Assembly: GCA_029253965.1 (NCBI GenBank)
Contig: JAQWYM010000061.1
Span: forward strand, 1-37,281
Direction of reading: 5' to 3'
From: Gammaproteobacteria bacterium
GTDB taxonomy: Bacteria; Pseudomonadota; Gammaproteobacteria; UBA4575
Length of the DNA stretch: 37,281 nucleotides
Translations under genes and position numbers: made by a program
In this document: positions 1 through 9,499 of the stretch, one piece after another
Layout: each line of letters starts with the position of its first letter
How positions within the stretch are numbered: the stretch's first letter is position 1
The notes under the pieces: model-generated
Told to the model about the DNA's origin: nothing
Databases searched by the model: none
What the model saw: only the letters and a program-made list of their open reading frames with translations

Positions 1-63
1 GTTATGTTGACGAGATACTTCCGCAGTGCGGGCTCGTTTACGTGCAGATGCGCTATTGGCCAC
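1..63 (-). CDS. rpsT: 30S ribosomal protein S20, N-terminal 21 residues (partial)
   Basis: The minus strand reads a GTG start (bases 63-61) followed by ANSASARKRARTAEVSRQHN up to the window edge. This matches the basic N-terminus of ribosomal protein S20, which binds 16S rRNA in the small subunit. An AAGGA ribosome-binding site lies just upstream. S20 genes stand divergently from murJ in many gammaproteobacteria, which supports the call although only 21 codons are visible. The remainder lies outside the window. Confidence 0.85.
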   Translation of the reverse strand, partial: MANSASARKRARTAEVSRQHN

Positions 64-105
64 GTATTATCCTTTTAAATACAGTACTAACTTGTAGGGT
101 CGCGT

Positions 106-134
106 ACTATGCGATCTCCCTGTTTAAATGTCAA
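106..134 (-). promoter_or_regulatory. Candidate sigma-70 promoter of rpsT
   Basis: On the minus strand a perfect -35 hexamer TTGACA (bases 134-129) is followed after 17 bases by CATAGT (111-106), a 4/6 match to the -10 consensus. This would give an rpsT leader of about 35 bases. The position and strength suit a ribosomal protein gene. The call rests on the motif only. Confidence 0.5.
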
Positions 135-237
135 CCACGAAGAGCAGCGCACGCAATCGCCGCAGAAGACGATGCTAAGGGTGCTATTTAGCGGGTGATG
201 GTTTAAAGTTTTTGCAGATAAATCAACTTGATAGCTT

Positions 238-1794
238 GTGAATAAACCCCCATTAAAGGCGACCTTAACGGTCGGCGGTGCTACTTTCATCTCACGTATC
301 TTCGGTTATGTGCGCGATGCCGTTATTTTTATTTTATTTGGCGCCAATGCCGGCACCGATGCCTTCTTCGTGGCTTTTCGCATCCCTAATTTTTTACGCC
401 GAATCTTTGCTGAAGGCGCGTTTTCACAGGCTTTTGTGCCCGTGATGACCTCACATTTAAAGCAAGATAAACCTTCGTTTCGTCGTCTTATTGACCACAG
501 TTGTGGACTACTTAGCCTCTCTTTACTCTTTATTACGGCGCTAGGCATGCTCAGTGCCCCTTGGTTAATCACTTTATTTGCCCCCGGCTTTAATGACCCG
601 ACACAGCAGCAGTTGGCTAGCGACATGCTGCGGATCGTTTTCCCCTACTTATTCTTTATATCACTGACTGCAATGGCGGCTAGCCTACTCAACGTCAAGC
701 AGCGCTTTGCCATTCCAGCGCTGACGCCGGTCTTACTCAATGTCGCTTTAATTCTAGCGGCGATTTTATTAGCGCCAAGAATGGCACAGCCGATTACTGC
801 ACTCGCTTGGGGTGTGTTCATTGGTGGTGCCGCGCAGCTGGCCTTACAAATTCCTTTTCTACTCAAAGAAAACTGCTTACCACGGCCTCGACTAAGTGGC
901 GCTAAGGATGGCGTTAAACGTATTGCCAAGCTGATGTTGCCGGCCATTTTTGGTTCTTCCATCGTGCAGTTGAACCTACTTATTAATACCATTATTGCCT
1001 CTTTCCTAACCGTTGGCAGTATTAGCTGGCTGTATGTCTCTGACCGTTTCGTAGAGCTTCCTTTAGCTCTCTTTGGTGTCGCTATCGCCACCGTTCTTTT
1101 ACCAATGCTATCGCGCCAATTTGTTGCAGCCAATGATGATGACTTTAATAACAGCCTGCATTGGGCGCTGCGCCTGACCTGTTTGTTTGCTATCCCAGCC
1201 ACAGCTGGACTCATTTTATTGGCAGAACCGATTATTATCAGCCTCATGCAGTATCGTGCCTTCACGGCTTTGGATACACAGATGTCAGCTTTCAGTCTGA
1301 TCGCTTATGGTTCAGGCCTACCTGCCTTTATCGCCATAAAAATACTTGCCCCTGGATTTTTTGCACGCGAGAACACACGCACACCGATGTTGATTGGTGT
1401 CGCTGCGATAGCCTTCAATATTGCTTTAAGCCTGTCATTACTCTGGCTCTGGCATCAACAGCAGTGGCTTGCTGCACATGCAGGCTTGGCACTGGCGACC
1501 AGCCTTGCCGGTTACTTAAACGCCTTCTTACTGTATCGCGGCTTGCGCCGAGAACAGGTATTGAAACGTGACACGCGCTACTTTTCATTACTCGCCAAGA
1601 TTATTCTGGCAACGCTCATCCTCAGTGGTCTCTTAGTCAGCATTCTGCCCGAACCCAGCCAGTGGATCGAATCAGGCGTGTTCATCCGTGTGCTGCTTTT
1701 AACTGCCCTGATTGCCGTAGCTGTGCTAGCGTATGCAGCCTCTTTATTCTTGCTCGGCCTACGCCCAGCACAATTTAAATACCCCGCACCCTAA
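238..1794 (+). CDS. murJ: Lipid II flippase MurJ
   Basis: This 518-residue polytopic membrane protein flips the peptidoglycan precursor lipid II across the inner membrane. Family marks are clear: FGYVRDAV near residues 22-29, DAFFVAFRIPN at 41-51 and RIFAEGAFSQAFVP at 55-68. The arginines at about 20, 26 and 53 correspond to the charged cavity residues of MurJ. Successive hydrophobic segments fit the usual 14-helix MOP-family fold. The GTG start gives the normal N-terminal length, though no clear Shine-Dalgarno sequence is present. It heads a same-strand chain with ribF, ileS, lspA and ispH; the gap to ribF is only 6 bases, so co-transcription is likely. Confidence 0.95.
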   Translation: MNKPPLKATLTVGGATFISRIFGYVRDAVIFILFGANAGTDAFFVAFRIPNFLRRIFAEGAFSQAFVPVMTSHLKQDKPSFRRLIDHSCGLLSLSLLFITALGMLSAPWLITLFAPGFNDPTQQQLASDMLRIVFPYLFFISLTAMAASLLNVKQRFAIPALTPVLLNVALILAAILLAPRMAQPITALAWGVFIGGAAQLALQIPFLLKENCLPRPRLSGAKDGVKRIAKLMLPAIFGSSIVQLNLLINTIIASFLTVGSISWLYVSDRFVELPLALFGVAIATVLLPMLSRQFVAANDDDFNNSLHWALRLTCLFAIPATAGLILLAEPIIISLMQYRAFTALDTQMSAFSLIAYGSGLPAFIAIKILAPGFFARENTRTPMLIGVAAIAFNIALSLSLLWLWHQQQWLAAHAGLALATSLAGYLNAFLLYRGLRREQVLKRDTRYFSLLAKIILATLILSGLLVSILPEPSQWIESGVFIRVLLLTALIAVAVLAYAASLFLLGLRPAQFKYPAP

Positions 1795-1800
1795 TCTGCT

Positions 1801-2724
1801 ATGCGCTTGATAAGAAGTTCAAACCAGCTGCCTGAGCTGAAATCACAAACGGTTGCGACTATCGGCAATTTCGATGGCTTCCATCTTGGACATCAGGCCA
1901 TTCTGCGCTATGCCCATGAACAGGCCAAAAAGTATCAGGCTAAGGTAGCCTTATTAAGTTTTGAGCCGACTGCCAAAGAGTTTTTCATGGCTGATCATGC
2001 ACCGGCACGACTCTATACTCTGCGACAAAAGTTAGCGCTTGCAGAGGCGTATGCTGTTGACTACTTTCTTTGCCTGCCTTTTAACCAGCAACTGGCTAAT
2101 ATGCCAGCTACTGACTTTGTCCGTGAGATTTTGTTCAAGGGACTTAACATCAGACATCTTGTTGTCGGTGATGACTTTTGTTTTGGCCATCAACGCAGTG
2201 GTGATTTAGCGTTGTTACAGAAAATGGGTGAAGAGCTTGGTTTTACTGTGCAAGACTGTCGCACACTACTGCATGGCGAATCTCGTGTTAGCAGCTCGGT
2301 CATCCGAGACACGTTACAGAGGGGCGATTTTAAGCTCGTTGAAGCACTGTTAGGCCGCGCCTTCAGTATCAGTGGCAAGGTTTTTCATGGTGACAAACAG
2401 GGCCGTACCATTGGTTTTCCAACCGCTAATATTTGTCTACGGCGCAAAGTCTTGCCGCTTCAGGGTGTCTTTGTTGTGCGCGCTAGTAACGCTGAGCATG
2501 ACTGGCAAGGCGTGGCTAATATCGGCCACCGTCCAACCGTTAATGGTCGGCGTAATCAACTTGAGGTGCACTGTTTAAATTGCACTCAAGACCTCTATGG
2601 GCAAAGCTTAGAGGTCACTTTCTTACATAAACTTCGAGACGAAAAGAAATTCTCTTCTTTCGAAGCGCTTAAACATCAAATATCATTGGATGTAGAGGCC
2701 GCAGAGGCCTACTTCAATCAATAA
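1801..2724 (+). CDS. ribF: Bifunctional riboflavin kinase / FAD synthetase
   Basis: This 307-residue enzyme phosphorylates riboflavin to FMN and adenylylates FMN to FAD. The N-terminal nucleotidyltransferase domain shows [10 protein letters not shown] at 22-31, the HxGH-type nucleotide site, and SSSVIRDTL near 164-172. The C-terminal flavokinase domain begins near residue 190 with [10 protein letters not shown] at 201-210. Length is typical of RibF. It starts 6 bases after murJ and precedes ileS by 31 bases, the standard gammaproteobacterial order. No Shine-Dalgarno sequence is obvious, so translation may be coupled to murJ. Confidence 0.96.
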   Translation: MRLIRSSNQLPELKSQTVATIGNFDGFHLGHQAILRYAHEQAKKYQAKVALLSFEPTAKEFFMADHAPARLYTLRQKLALAEAYAVDYFLCLPFNQQLANMPATDFVREILFKGLNIRHLVVGDDFCFGHQRSGDLALLQKMGEELGFTVQDCRTLLHGESRVSSSVIRDTLQRGDFKLVEALLGRAFSISGKVFHGDKQGRTIGFPTANICLRRKVLPLQGVFVVRASNAEHDWQGVANIGHRPTVNGRRNQLEVHCLNCTQDLYGQSLEVTFLHKLRDEKKFSSFEALKHQISLDVEAAEAYFNQ

Positions 2725-2755
2725 CACTGCTATCTATCCTAGGAATAAAACTGCT

Positions 2756-5581
2756 GTGACCGAGCAATACAAGAAGACCTTAAACCTGCCTAAGACTAGT
2801 TTTCCAATGAAAGGAAATCTGGCCAATCGAGAGCCTGAGTTACTCAAACAGTGGCAGGAGATGGATATTTATCAGCGCATCCAAGAATTCAGCGCCGACT
2901 CTGAAAAGACTTTCATTCTCCATGACGGCCCTCCCTATGCCAATGGTGACATCCATATCGGCCATGCTGTGAATAAAATCTTAAAAGACTTTATCGTCAA
3001 AAGTCGTACCTTCGAGGGCTATCACGCGCCACTTGTTCCGGGTTGGGATTGTCATGGTCTGCCAATTGAAGTCATGGTCGAAAAGAAAAAAGGAAAACCA
3101 GGGCACAAGATTAGCGCCAAGGAATTTCGTCAAGCGTGCCGTGAATACGCCCAGCAACAGGTCAATAAACAACGAGATGACTTTATTCGTCTCGGTGTCT
3201 TTGCTGACTGGAAAAATCCTTATCTAACGATGAATTATCAGGTGGAAGCTAATATTGCGCGTTCATTGGCCAAGATTATCGACAATGGTCATTTAGAGAA
3301 AGGTTTCAAACCCGTTTACTGGAGTGTCGCTAGTGGCTCGGCTCTCGCAGAAGCAGAAGTTGAGTATCGCGATAAGACCTCATACACCATCGATGTGCGT
3401 TTCACAGCAGTCGATCAAAGTGCATTCAAAAAACTTTTCACGGGCGCCAAGGCTGAGCTAGATGCACACCTCGTTATTTGGACAACAACACCATGGACCC
3501 TGCCAGCCAACCAAGCGGTCAGCCTACACCCTGAGCTGCAATATGCTTTGGTTGAAGTTGAGTCACGAGAATATCTGGTCATGGCCGAAGCCTTGGTTGA
3601 ATCTTCAATGCAACGTTATGCCATTGAAGACTATCGCGTCGTCTCCAGTTGCAGCGGTGCCGCAATGGAAAACTGTGCTCTACAGCATCCTTTTTATGCA
3701 CGCAGTGTTCCCGTTGTTTTAGGTGAGCATGTCACCACTGAAGCCGGAACCGGTGCTGTTCATACCGCCCCTGACCATGGCGTAGATGATTTTATTGTTG
3801 GTCAAGCCTATGGTTTAGAAACCCTCAATCTTGTTAATGATAATGGTGTCTATCGCGAACATGTTGAATTGTTTGCCGGTCAGCATGTGCATAAAGTGGA
3901 AGCGGCCATCATCGAGACACTAGAAGCCTCTGCAAAGCTCGTCTTCCAAAGTAAGATTCAACATAGCTTCCCACATTGCTGGCGTACAAAAACGCCTTTG
4001 ATTTTCCGTGCCACGCCGCAGTGGTTTGTGAGCATGACGAAGAATAATTTACTGCAACGCTGTCAGCAAGAATTAGACAATGTCAGCTGGCTGCCTAGCT
4101 GGGGTAAGGCACGTATCACTAGCATGCTAGGCAACAGCCCGGATTGGTGTGTTTCACGTCAACGTACCTGGGGCGTACCGATTCCATTGTTTGTGCATAA
4201 AGAAACACAAGAGTTACACCCCAACAGTAACGCCTTGATTGAACAGATAGCCTTACGCATTGAGAAAGAAGGCATTCAGGCTTGGTTTGATTTGGAACCG
4301 AGTGATGTCCTCGGTGAGGAAGCCGCAGACTATAGTAAGGTCAGTGACACATTGGATGTTTGGTTTGATTCTGGTGTCACACATGAATCTGTAGTGCGAG
4401 CTAACTCAAAACTTTCTTTCCCTGCCGATCTTTACTTAGAAGGCTCAGATCAACATCGCGGTTGGTTCCAATCATCATTGAAGACAAGTATTGCAATGAA
4501 TGACTGTGCACCCTACAAGACTGTTTTAACTCATGGCTTTACGGTGGATGCGCAGGGACACAAGATGTCGAAATCGCAGGGCAATGTTATTGCACCACAG
4601 AAAATATTTAAATCATTGGGTGCAGATGTCTTGCGCTTATGGGTTGCCTCCAGTGACTTTAGCTCAGAAATGACAGTCTCAGATGAAATCCTAAAAAGAA
4701 CGGCAGACTCCTATCGTCGCATGCGAAATACAGTGCGTTACCTGCTCTCTAATTTAGACTCCTTCGATCCAGCGACTGACTTGGTAGCCGATCAAGACTT
4801 GCTTGCCTTAGACCGTTGGATTTTAGACCATACGGCTCAGCTGCAAGAGCAGGTACGCGCTCACTATGAGGCTTATGAATTCCATCAGCTATATCAACTA
4901 CTACATAAATTTTGTAGCGTTGAACTTGGCGGTCTCTATCTTGATATTATTAAAGACCGTGTATACACCACAGTCAGTGATAGTTTGCCACGCCGTTCTG
5001 CACAAACAGCGGTCTACCATATTAGCCAAGCCCTGCTGCGCTGGTTAGCACCCATTCTTAGCTTTACCGCAGAAGAGGCCTATGCACAGCTACCTGGTGA
5101 ACGTAGTGACTCGGTGTTCTTGCAACATTGGTATCAAGCGCTACCGCAACTCAATCGCGGCGATAGCATAAATAAGCAGGACTGGACTAACATCTTTAAT
5201 GTGCGCCAAGCAGCCCTCAAGGTCTTAGAGGGTAAACGTGAGGCTGGCGTTATTGGCGCTAACCTGAATGCGGATATCACACTCTTTGTACCTGCTGAAA
5301 TTGAGCAATCACTGACCAAACTCGGCGAGGAACTTAGATTTATCTTTATTACCTCTGAAGCAACAGTGGCATGCTTGGACAAAGCACCCACGGCTTGTGA
5401 CACATTAATGCTGGCAGATGACATTGAGATAAAAGTAGTGGCTAAAGCTTCTGCCCATGAAAAATGTGTGCGTTGCTGGCATCAGCGCGAAGATGTTGGC
5501 AGTCACACAGATCATCCTGAACTCTGTAGTCGCTGCATTAGTAATGTTGATGGTGATGGCGAACAACGTCTCTATGCGTAG
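2756..5581 (+). CDS. ileS: Isoleucyl-tRNA synthetase
   Basis: This 941-residue class I synthetase charges tRNA-Ile and edits misactivated valine. Visible marks are HIGH at 67-70, [10 protein letters not shown] shortly after it, the CP1 editing domain around 150-400 with [11 protein letters not shown], and KMSKS at 603-607. The C-terminal zinc finger has cysteines 904, 907, 924 and 927. The GTG start is preceded by AGGAA about 11 bases upstream. Its last 8 bases overlap the lspA start, indicating translational coupling. Confidence 0.98.
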   Translation: MTEQYKKTLNLPKTSFPMKGNLANREPELLKQWQEMDIYQRIQEFSADSEKTFILHDGPPYANGDIHIGHAVNKILKDFIVKSRTFEGYHAPLVPGWDCHGLPIEVMVEKKKGKPGHKISAKEFRQACREYAQQQVNKQRDDFIRLGVFADWKNPYLTMNYQVEANIARSLAKIIDNGHLEKGFKPVYWSVASGSALAEAEVEYRDKTSYTIDVRFTAVDQSAFKKLFTGAKAELDAHLVIWTTTPWTLPANQAVSLHPELQYALVEVESREYLVMAEALVESSMQRYAIEDYRVVSSCSGAAMENCALQHPFYARSVPVVLGEHVTTEAGTGAVHTAPDHGVDDFIVGQAYGLETLNLVNDNGVYREHVELFAGQHVHKVEAAIIETLEASAKLVFQSKIQHSFPHCWRTKTPLIFRATPQWFVSMTKNNLLQRCQQELDNVSWLPSWGKARITSMLGNSPDWCVSRQRTWGVPIPLFVHKETQELHPNSNALIEQIALRIEKEGIQAWFDLEPSDVLGEEAADYSKVSDTLDVWFDSGVTHESVVRANSKLSFPADLYLEGSDQHRGWFQSSLKTSIAMNDCAPYKTVLTHGFTVDAQGHKMSKSQGNVIAPQKIFKSLGADVLRLWVASSDFSSEMTVSDEILKRTADSYRRMRNTVRYLLSNLDSFDPATDLVADQDLLALDRWILDHTAQLQEQVRAHYEAYEFHQLYQLLHKFCSVELGGLYLDIIKDRVYTTVSDSLPRRSAQTAVYHISQALLRWLAPILSFTAEEAYAQLPGERSDSVFLQHWYQALPQLNRGDSINKQDWTNIFNVRQAALKVLEGKREAGVIGANLNADITLFVPAEIEQSLTKLGEELRFIFITSEATVACLDKAPTACDTLMLADDIEIKVVAKASAHEKCVRCWHQREDVGSHTDHPELCSRCISNVDGDGEQRLYA

Positions 5582-6119
5582 CTGGCTACTATTGATCAGT
5601 GGCTTAACCGCTGCTGACCAAATCAGTAAATATTTTGTTGTTAGCAATCTTGAGTTCGCTCAAAGTATTGCACTGTTACCCGGCCTAAATATGACGCTAG
5701 TTTATAATGAGGGGGCTGCCTTTGGTTTCTTAGGTGATGCAGGAGGTTGGCAACGCTGGTTTTTAAGTCTCATTGCCATAGGCGTTAGTGGCTATCTTAT
5801 ATTCTGGTTACGTAGCTTAGAGCAGTCACAAAAACGCTTGGCCTGTGCTATCAGCTTAATTATTTCTGGTGCTTTAGGTAATTTGATCGACCGTATAGCA
5901 CAGGGCAAAGTAACTGACTTTGTTGATTTCTATTACTCCAGCAGCAGCAGCTGCATCCCATTTTTCTATCCCTTGTCTGATTATTTTGGTGGCTATAATT
6001 GTCACTGGCCAAGCTTTAACCTAGCAGATATATGCATCAGTCTTGGTGCGATCATTTTATTATTAGATATGTTTTTTGAGGCTAGTAGTGATGAAAAAAG
6101 TACAGATAAAACTAGCTAA
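5574..6119 (+). CDS. lspA: Lipoprotein signal peptidase (signal peptidase II) with an enlarged catalytic loop
   Basis: LspA cleaves signal peptides from prolipoproteins after lipidation, in the inner membrane. The 181-residue product has four hydrophobic segments, the [10 protein letters not shown] block at 44-53 and GALGNLIDR at 99-107. The putative catalytic aspartates are D115 (VTDF) and D152 (FNLAD). Between them lie 37 positions instead of the roughly 19 usual in E. coli or Pseudomonas; the extra residues include a run of five serines and Cys127/Cys143. The ATG at 5574 overlaps ileS by 8 bases; an in-frame ATG at 5556 is also possible. fkpB, often found between lspA and ispH, is absent. 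Confidence 0.93.
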   Translation: MRSWLLLISGLTAADQISKYFVVSNLEFAQSIALLPGLNMTLVYNEGAAFGFLGDAGGWQRWFLSLIAIGVSGYLIFWLRSLEQSQKRLACAISLIISGALGNLIDRIAQGKVTDFVDFYYSSSSSCIPFFYPLSDYFGGYNCHWPSFNLADICISLGAIILLLDMFFEASSDEKSTDKTS

Positions 6120-7047
6120 TCCTCGTGGATTTTGCGCCGGTGTTGAGCGTGCAATCGAGATTGTAGAACGCGCTCTAGAACAATTTGGCGCGCCTATTTA
6201 TGTGCGTCATGAAGTTGTACATAATCGCTTTGTAGTGAATAACCTACGAGACAAAGGTGCCATTTTCATTGATGAGCTAGAACAGGTGCCTGATAGTTCA
6301 ACCGTCATCTTCAGTGCCCATGGTGTAGCACAGTCTGTCAGAGAAGAAGCTAAACAACGTGGTCTAACTGTTTTTGATGCGACCTGTCCTTTAGTCACCA
6401 AGGTACATATGGAAGTGATTCGTAATTGTCGACAGGGCTTCGACACCATTCTAATCGGTCATCGTGGACATCCAGAAGTTGAAGGCACTATGGGCCAGCA
6501 TGATGAAACTAATGGCGGCAATATCTATTTAGTTGAAACCGTGGAAGATGTCACCCGCCTAGGCTTGGGTAATGATGATGAGCTAGCCTATGTCACACAA
6601 ACCACATTATCTGTTGATGACACCAAAGACATAATTCAAGCCTTACAAAATCGCTTCCCAAAAATTCAGGCGCCAAAGCGCGATGATATTTGCTATGCCA
6701 CACAGAATCGGCAGGATGCAGTTAAAAGTATTGTAGATGATTGTGACCTTTTACTGGTTGTTGGCTCAAACAACAGTTCCAACTCAAACCGCCTTAAAGA
6801 GATCGCCAGCAAAAAAGGTATCGCCGCTTATCTTATAGATGATGCCAGTCAAATTTCAGAACAATGGCTCACAGACTGTCATGTCATTGGCATTACAGCG
6901 GGTGCTTCAGCACCCGAAGTTTTAGTTCAGCAGGTGATGGAAAAAGTATCTCAACTGAGCAATGCTGATGTGCATGAAGTTGATGGCGTAAAGGAAGATA
7001 TTGCTTTTTCTTTGCCGCGTGAATTACGTATAAAAAAAGATGAGTGA
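6091..7047 (+). CDS. ispH: 4-hydroxy-3-methylbut-2-enyl diphosphate reductase
   Basis: IspH performs the last step of the MEP pathway, reducing HMBPP to IPP and DMAPP with a [4Fe-4S] cluster. The 318-residue protein keeps all three cluster cysteines: C15 (NPRGFCAGV), C99 (DATCPLV) and C201 ([11 protein letters not shown]). It also keeps the acid/base glutamate in [11 protein letters not shown] near 129. I chose the ATG at 6091, preceded by GAGG, because it gives the family N-terminus; an upstream TTG would add five atypical residues. It overlaps the end of lspA by 29 bases and meets pilE tail to tail with 2 bases between stop codons. Confidence 0.97.
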   Translation: MKKVQIKLANPRGFCAGVERAIEIVERALEQFGAPIYVRHEVVHNRFVVNNLRDKGAIFIDELEQVPDSSTVIFSAHGVAQSVREEAKQRGLTVFDATCPLVTKVHMEVIRNCRQGFDTILIGHRGHPEVEGTMGQHDETNGGNIYLVETVEDVTRLGLGNDDELAYVTQTTLSVDDTKDIIQALQNRFPKIQAPKRDDICYATQNRQDAVKSIVDDCDLLLVVGSNNSSNSNRLKEIASKKGIAAYLIDDASQISEQWLTDCHVIGITAGASAPEVLVQQVMEKVSQLSNADVHEVDGVKEDIAFSLPRELRIKKDE

Positions 7048-7049
7048 CC

Positions 7050-7502
7050 TTACCAGCTAGCTTCTGGACGTCTGCGGTTCTTTGAATCCAAACTGAGAGG
7101 CATCAAGCTAGAGTTGATTGCCTTCGGTGTTGCTGTCAGTAACACACATTGATCGCTATGATCATCCTCACAGGTGCTACTCGTTATAAAATAGTAACCA
7201 GCCTTTGAAGTAAAACTTGTTGTAGTGCCCTCTCGCATGTCAGCGCCATATAAATCTTGGTCTTGCTTAGATAGAACATTATAGCGACGATACTGACTAT
7301 AATAATGCTGCTGCTGTTGCATCAAATCAAGCAGACCCTGCTGTGCATCAAGCTGCTGACTCCTTGCCCAATAATCCCGAAATTGTGGCAAAGCTGCAGT
7401 ACTCAGCAGTGCGGTGATGGCAACTACAAGCATCAGCTCAAGTAGACTAAAGCCTCGCCATTCAAAAGTATTATCTACAGGTAACAGTGGATTCAATTTC
7501 AT
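7050..7502 (-). CDS. pilE: Type IV pilus minor pilin, PilE-like
   Basis: This 150-residue prepilin ends the minor-pilin operon. After a 17-residue leader comes the prepilin peptidase site RG^FSLLEL with Glu at +5, then a hydrophobic helix (about 18-40) that packs in the pilus core. QRDYW-type residues follow, together with a QQQHYYSQYRRY segment typical of PilE-class minor pilins. Two C-terminal cysteines (STCEDDHSDQC) could form the D-region disulfide. The ATG at 7502 overlaps the pilX stop as ATGA. By family, the minor pilins prime pilus assembly at the inner membrane and sit at or near the tip. Confidence 0.8.
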   Translation of the reverse strand: MKLNPLLPVDNTFEWRGFSLLELMLVVAITALLSTAALPQFRDYWARSQQLDAQQGLLDLMQQQQHYYSQYRRYNVLSKQDQDLYGADMREGTTTSFTSKAGYYFITSSTCEDDHSDQCVLLTATPKAINSSLMPLSLDSKNRRRPEASW

Positions 7503-8062
7503 AATGTGATTTGTCGCCAGCAACAGGCGAATAATGTTTTTTGCTTATTGATATAGGCATGGTCATCGGCATAACTCAGTCTGACTAACATTTCTAAGAT
7601 GACTACTTGTCTGTTAGAACTAGCAACACCTCGGCTAATCAAACGAAACCAATAAATGTGATTCCCGCTAGACAACACTGACAAAGTATCAGCCTTAGCT
7701 AAGTGCTGGATGCTATAGGCGGGAGCTTGCGGCAAAGACTTAACACCAGCATAGGTCTTTAACCTATGCACCTCTGTTGACCAGTTAATCTGCGCTGATG
7801 AAATCTCATCTCTCGCTATAAATAAGCCATCACTTCTATTTTCATCAAAGGCTGTTTCAGCATAATCTTCAGATTTGAGATATCTAAGCCCAGCGGACAA
7901 GGCAGACTCCGCTGCTATCAATGCCTCTATCTCATCTTCTAAGTAACGATTGAGTAGTAATTCAGTACTTACTGTCTGATGCGCTCGAAGCATTAGACCT
8001 GCATAAAGAATTAAAAAAACAAGCACCAAAGGTAGTACAAAACCTGATGGATTAGTTCTCAT
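7499..8062 (-). CDS. pilX: Type IV pilus minor pilin, PilX-like
   Basis: This 187-residue protein has a very short leader and a GFVLPLVLVF segment at about 7-16 followed by a hydrophobic stretch, as in PilX/GspK-type prepilins, which lack the usual Glu at +5. EIEALIAAESALSAGLRYL, just after the membrane segment, resembles the PilX N-terminal helix. It overlaps pilW upstream and pilE downstream, each by an ATGA junction, so translation is probably coupled. In Pseudomonas-type clusters pilY1 comes next; here pilE follows directly. Confidence 0.75.
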   Translation of the reverse strand: MRTNPSGFVLPLVLVFLILYAGLMLRAHQTVSTELLLNRYLEDEIEALIAAESALSAGLRYLKSEDYAETAFDENRSDGLFIARDEISSAQINWSTEVHRLKTYAGVKSLPQAPAYSIQHLAKADTLSVLSSGNHIYWFRLISRGVASSNRQVVILEMLVRLSYADDHAYINKQKTLFACCWRQITL

Positions 8063-9081
8063 CGAATAGCGATACGACTGTGATCAGAATTTTCACTCAT
8101 CTTAAGCGGCATGTCAGACTCATCAGAAATGGGATAATGCAGTAATATATCTACAGCACTGACACTAGACCATGCTAGTTGCTGCCGTTTTATTTCTCCT
8201 GCTGTTAGCTGAGTCTCAGCATAGCCATCCTGGTTTATATCTAGTTGGTATTTGAAATCAACACGATTAACCCCTGGGTTTAATTCATGACGCCGGCTAG
8301 ACACCCGACCCTCCTTTTTACTCAGTGTCAGCTGTTCTCGATAAATCGCATTGCTTGCAGCAGAAACTGACTTTGATACGTAATAGATCACAGCATAATA
8401 GTCAGTGATATAGCTTGGCCTGTGTTGCGCAAAAGACGCCTCCAGACATTGAGTGTCTTCGGCTAGGTCATTATTCAGAGGATCTAATCCTTCATTACAT
8501 TTATCTAAGCGCTGTCTACCATGCACACTCATATCAATAGTAAGATCCTTATGACTCACCTCTCCTGCTTTAAATAACAATGTGTGTTTAGAATCACAGG
8601 CAATTAATAAGGCTCCCTTACGTAGCCAGCTTAAATCACTATTAGCCGATAAAGTAAATCGATGGGATTCAAATGATTTAATCGACTGTCTGTTTCCGCC
8701 AGCGCGTAAAATCATTAAGGCATCATTACCTTCGAGCGCATCGTTTGCTATTGCTTTGGGCAATTTTTTCGCATCATAACCACGCAGCTGATTGATGAAT
8801 GGGTTATGCCACCAATTAACTTCATCTAATAACGACACTTGTATTGCTGTACTGCCACAGGGTAGATAGCGTGACATTCTAATATCGCGCTTCAATTCGG
8901 TTAAAGCAAAATACACGACATCATTTCTTAATGCCTGATTCTCCAAGAAAAAAGTTGACTGTGTCAGCTGCATAAAGAGCTGCATTAATAATATAAATAA
9001 AAGACTCACGGCTGCAGTTGCAAACATCAGCTCAAGTAAACCATAAGCCTGTATTTTTCTTCCTACTGCATCAGCATTCAT
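8059..9081 (-). CDS. pilW: Type IV pilus minor pilin, PilW-like
   Basis: This 340-residue prepilin is in the size range of PilW, the largest minor pilin. The N-terminus has a short basic leader and QA^YGLLELMFATAAVS, so the residue before the cut would be Ala rather than Gly, while Glu stays at +5. A long hydrophobic helix follows; the C-terminal part has features of PilW such as NDALMILRAGG and VDILLHYPIS. I chose the ATG at 9081, 7 bases past the pilV stop; upstream starts at 9114 and 9153 would overlap pilV and lengthen the leader. The next gene, pilX, overlaps at ATGA. Confidence 0.75.
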   Translation of the reverse strand: MNADAVGRKIQAYGLLELMFATAAVSLLFILLMQLFMQLTQSTFFLENQALRNDVVYFALTELKRDIRMSRYLPCGSTAIQVSLLDEVNWWHNPFINQLRGYDAKKLPKAIANDALEGNDALMILRAGGNRQSIKSFESHRFTLSANSDLSWLRKGALLIACDSKHTLLFKAGEVSHKDLTIDMSVHGRQRLDKCNEGLDPLNNDLAEDTQCLEASFAQHRPSYITDYYAVIYYVSKSVSAASNAIYREQLTLSKKEGRVSSRRHELNPGVNRVDFKYQLDINQDGYAETQLTAGEIKRQQLAWSSVSAVDILLHYPISDESDMPLKMSENSDHSRIAIR

Positions 9082-9088
9082 TCTATGA

Positions 9089-9499
9089 CTACCATTGCCG
9101 AGTAAGAGTGACATGCTGATGTTGTTGAGACAGACTATACCAGCGTATAACAACCTTCATCGCACACATACCAGGATCATTGCTGTATTCAATTTCCAGC
9201 TCAGCCTGTGGCAACCATGTAAGCCTTTCTAACTCTGCGCTTATTAAATCCTGCCTATCGTTTACATAAGAATGATCATTAGTTAACGACTGCTTGTGTT
9301 TATTTTGCATAAGAATTTCTAGCACTGACGCACTCAGTAAGAGGGCATCTTGTTGATAGCCTAAGCCTGTCATTAGTTCAAGGCTTGCCATTTGTGAACG
9401 TAGTATTAATACAGATGAATAACTCAGCAAGAGTAGACTTAAACTTATTTCAATGAGGCTAAAACCTGAATCATGCCCATGAGGTATAAAATTTTTCAT
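9089..9499 (-). CDS. pilV: Type IV pilus minor pilin, PilV-like
   Basis: This 136-residue prepilin has a clear cleavage site DSG^FSLIEISLSLLLLS after a 12-residue leader, with Glu at +5. The rest (a conserved ASLELMTGLGYQQDALLLSASVLEIL-type helix and a short beta-rich tail) fits PilV. Its ATG overlaps the fimT stop as ATGA. It belongs to the fimT-pilV-pilW-pilX-pilE operon, whose products are expected to form a priming subcomplex for type IVa pili. Confidence 0.75.
   Translation of the reverse strand: MKNFIPHGHDSGFSLIEISLSLLLLSYSSVLILRSQMASLELMTGLGYQQDALLLSASVLEILMQNKHKQSLTNDHSYVNDRQDLISAELERLTWLPQAELEIEYSNDPGMCAMKVVIRWYSLSQQHQHVTLTRQW

Noticed and set aside
645-1571. Long antisense or alternate-frame readings within murJ
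   Set aside because: They are shadows of the murJ frame and lack recognisable domains and ribosome-binding sites.
5457-5573. Longer LspA starting inside ileS
   Set aside because: The added residues come from the zinc-finger codons of ileS in another frame; LspA homologues begin near the membrane helix at MRSWLLL.
6076-6090. TTG start for IspH
   Set aside because: The ATG at 6091 gives the standard N-terminus and has GAGG upstream.
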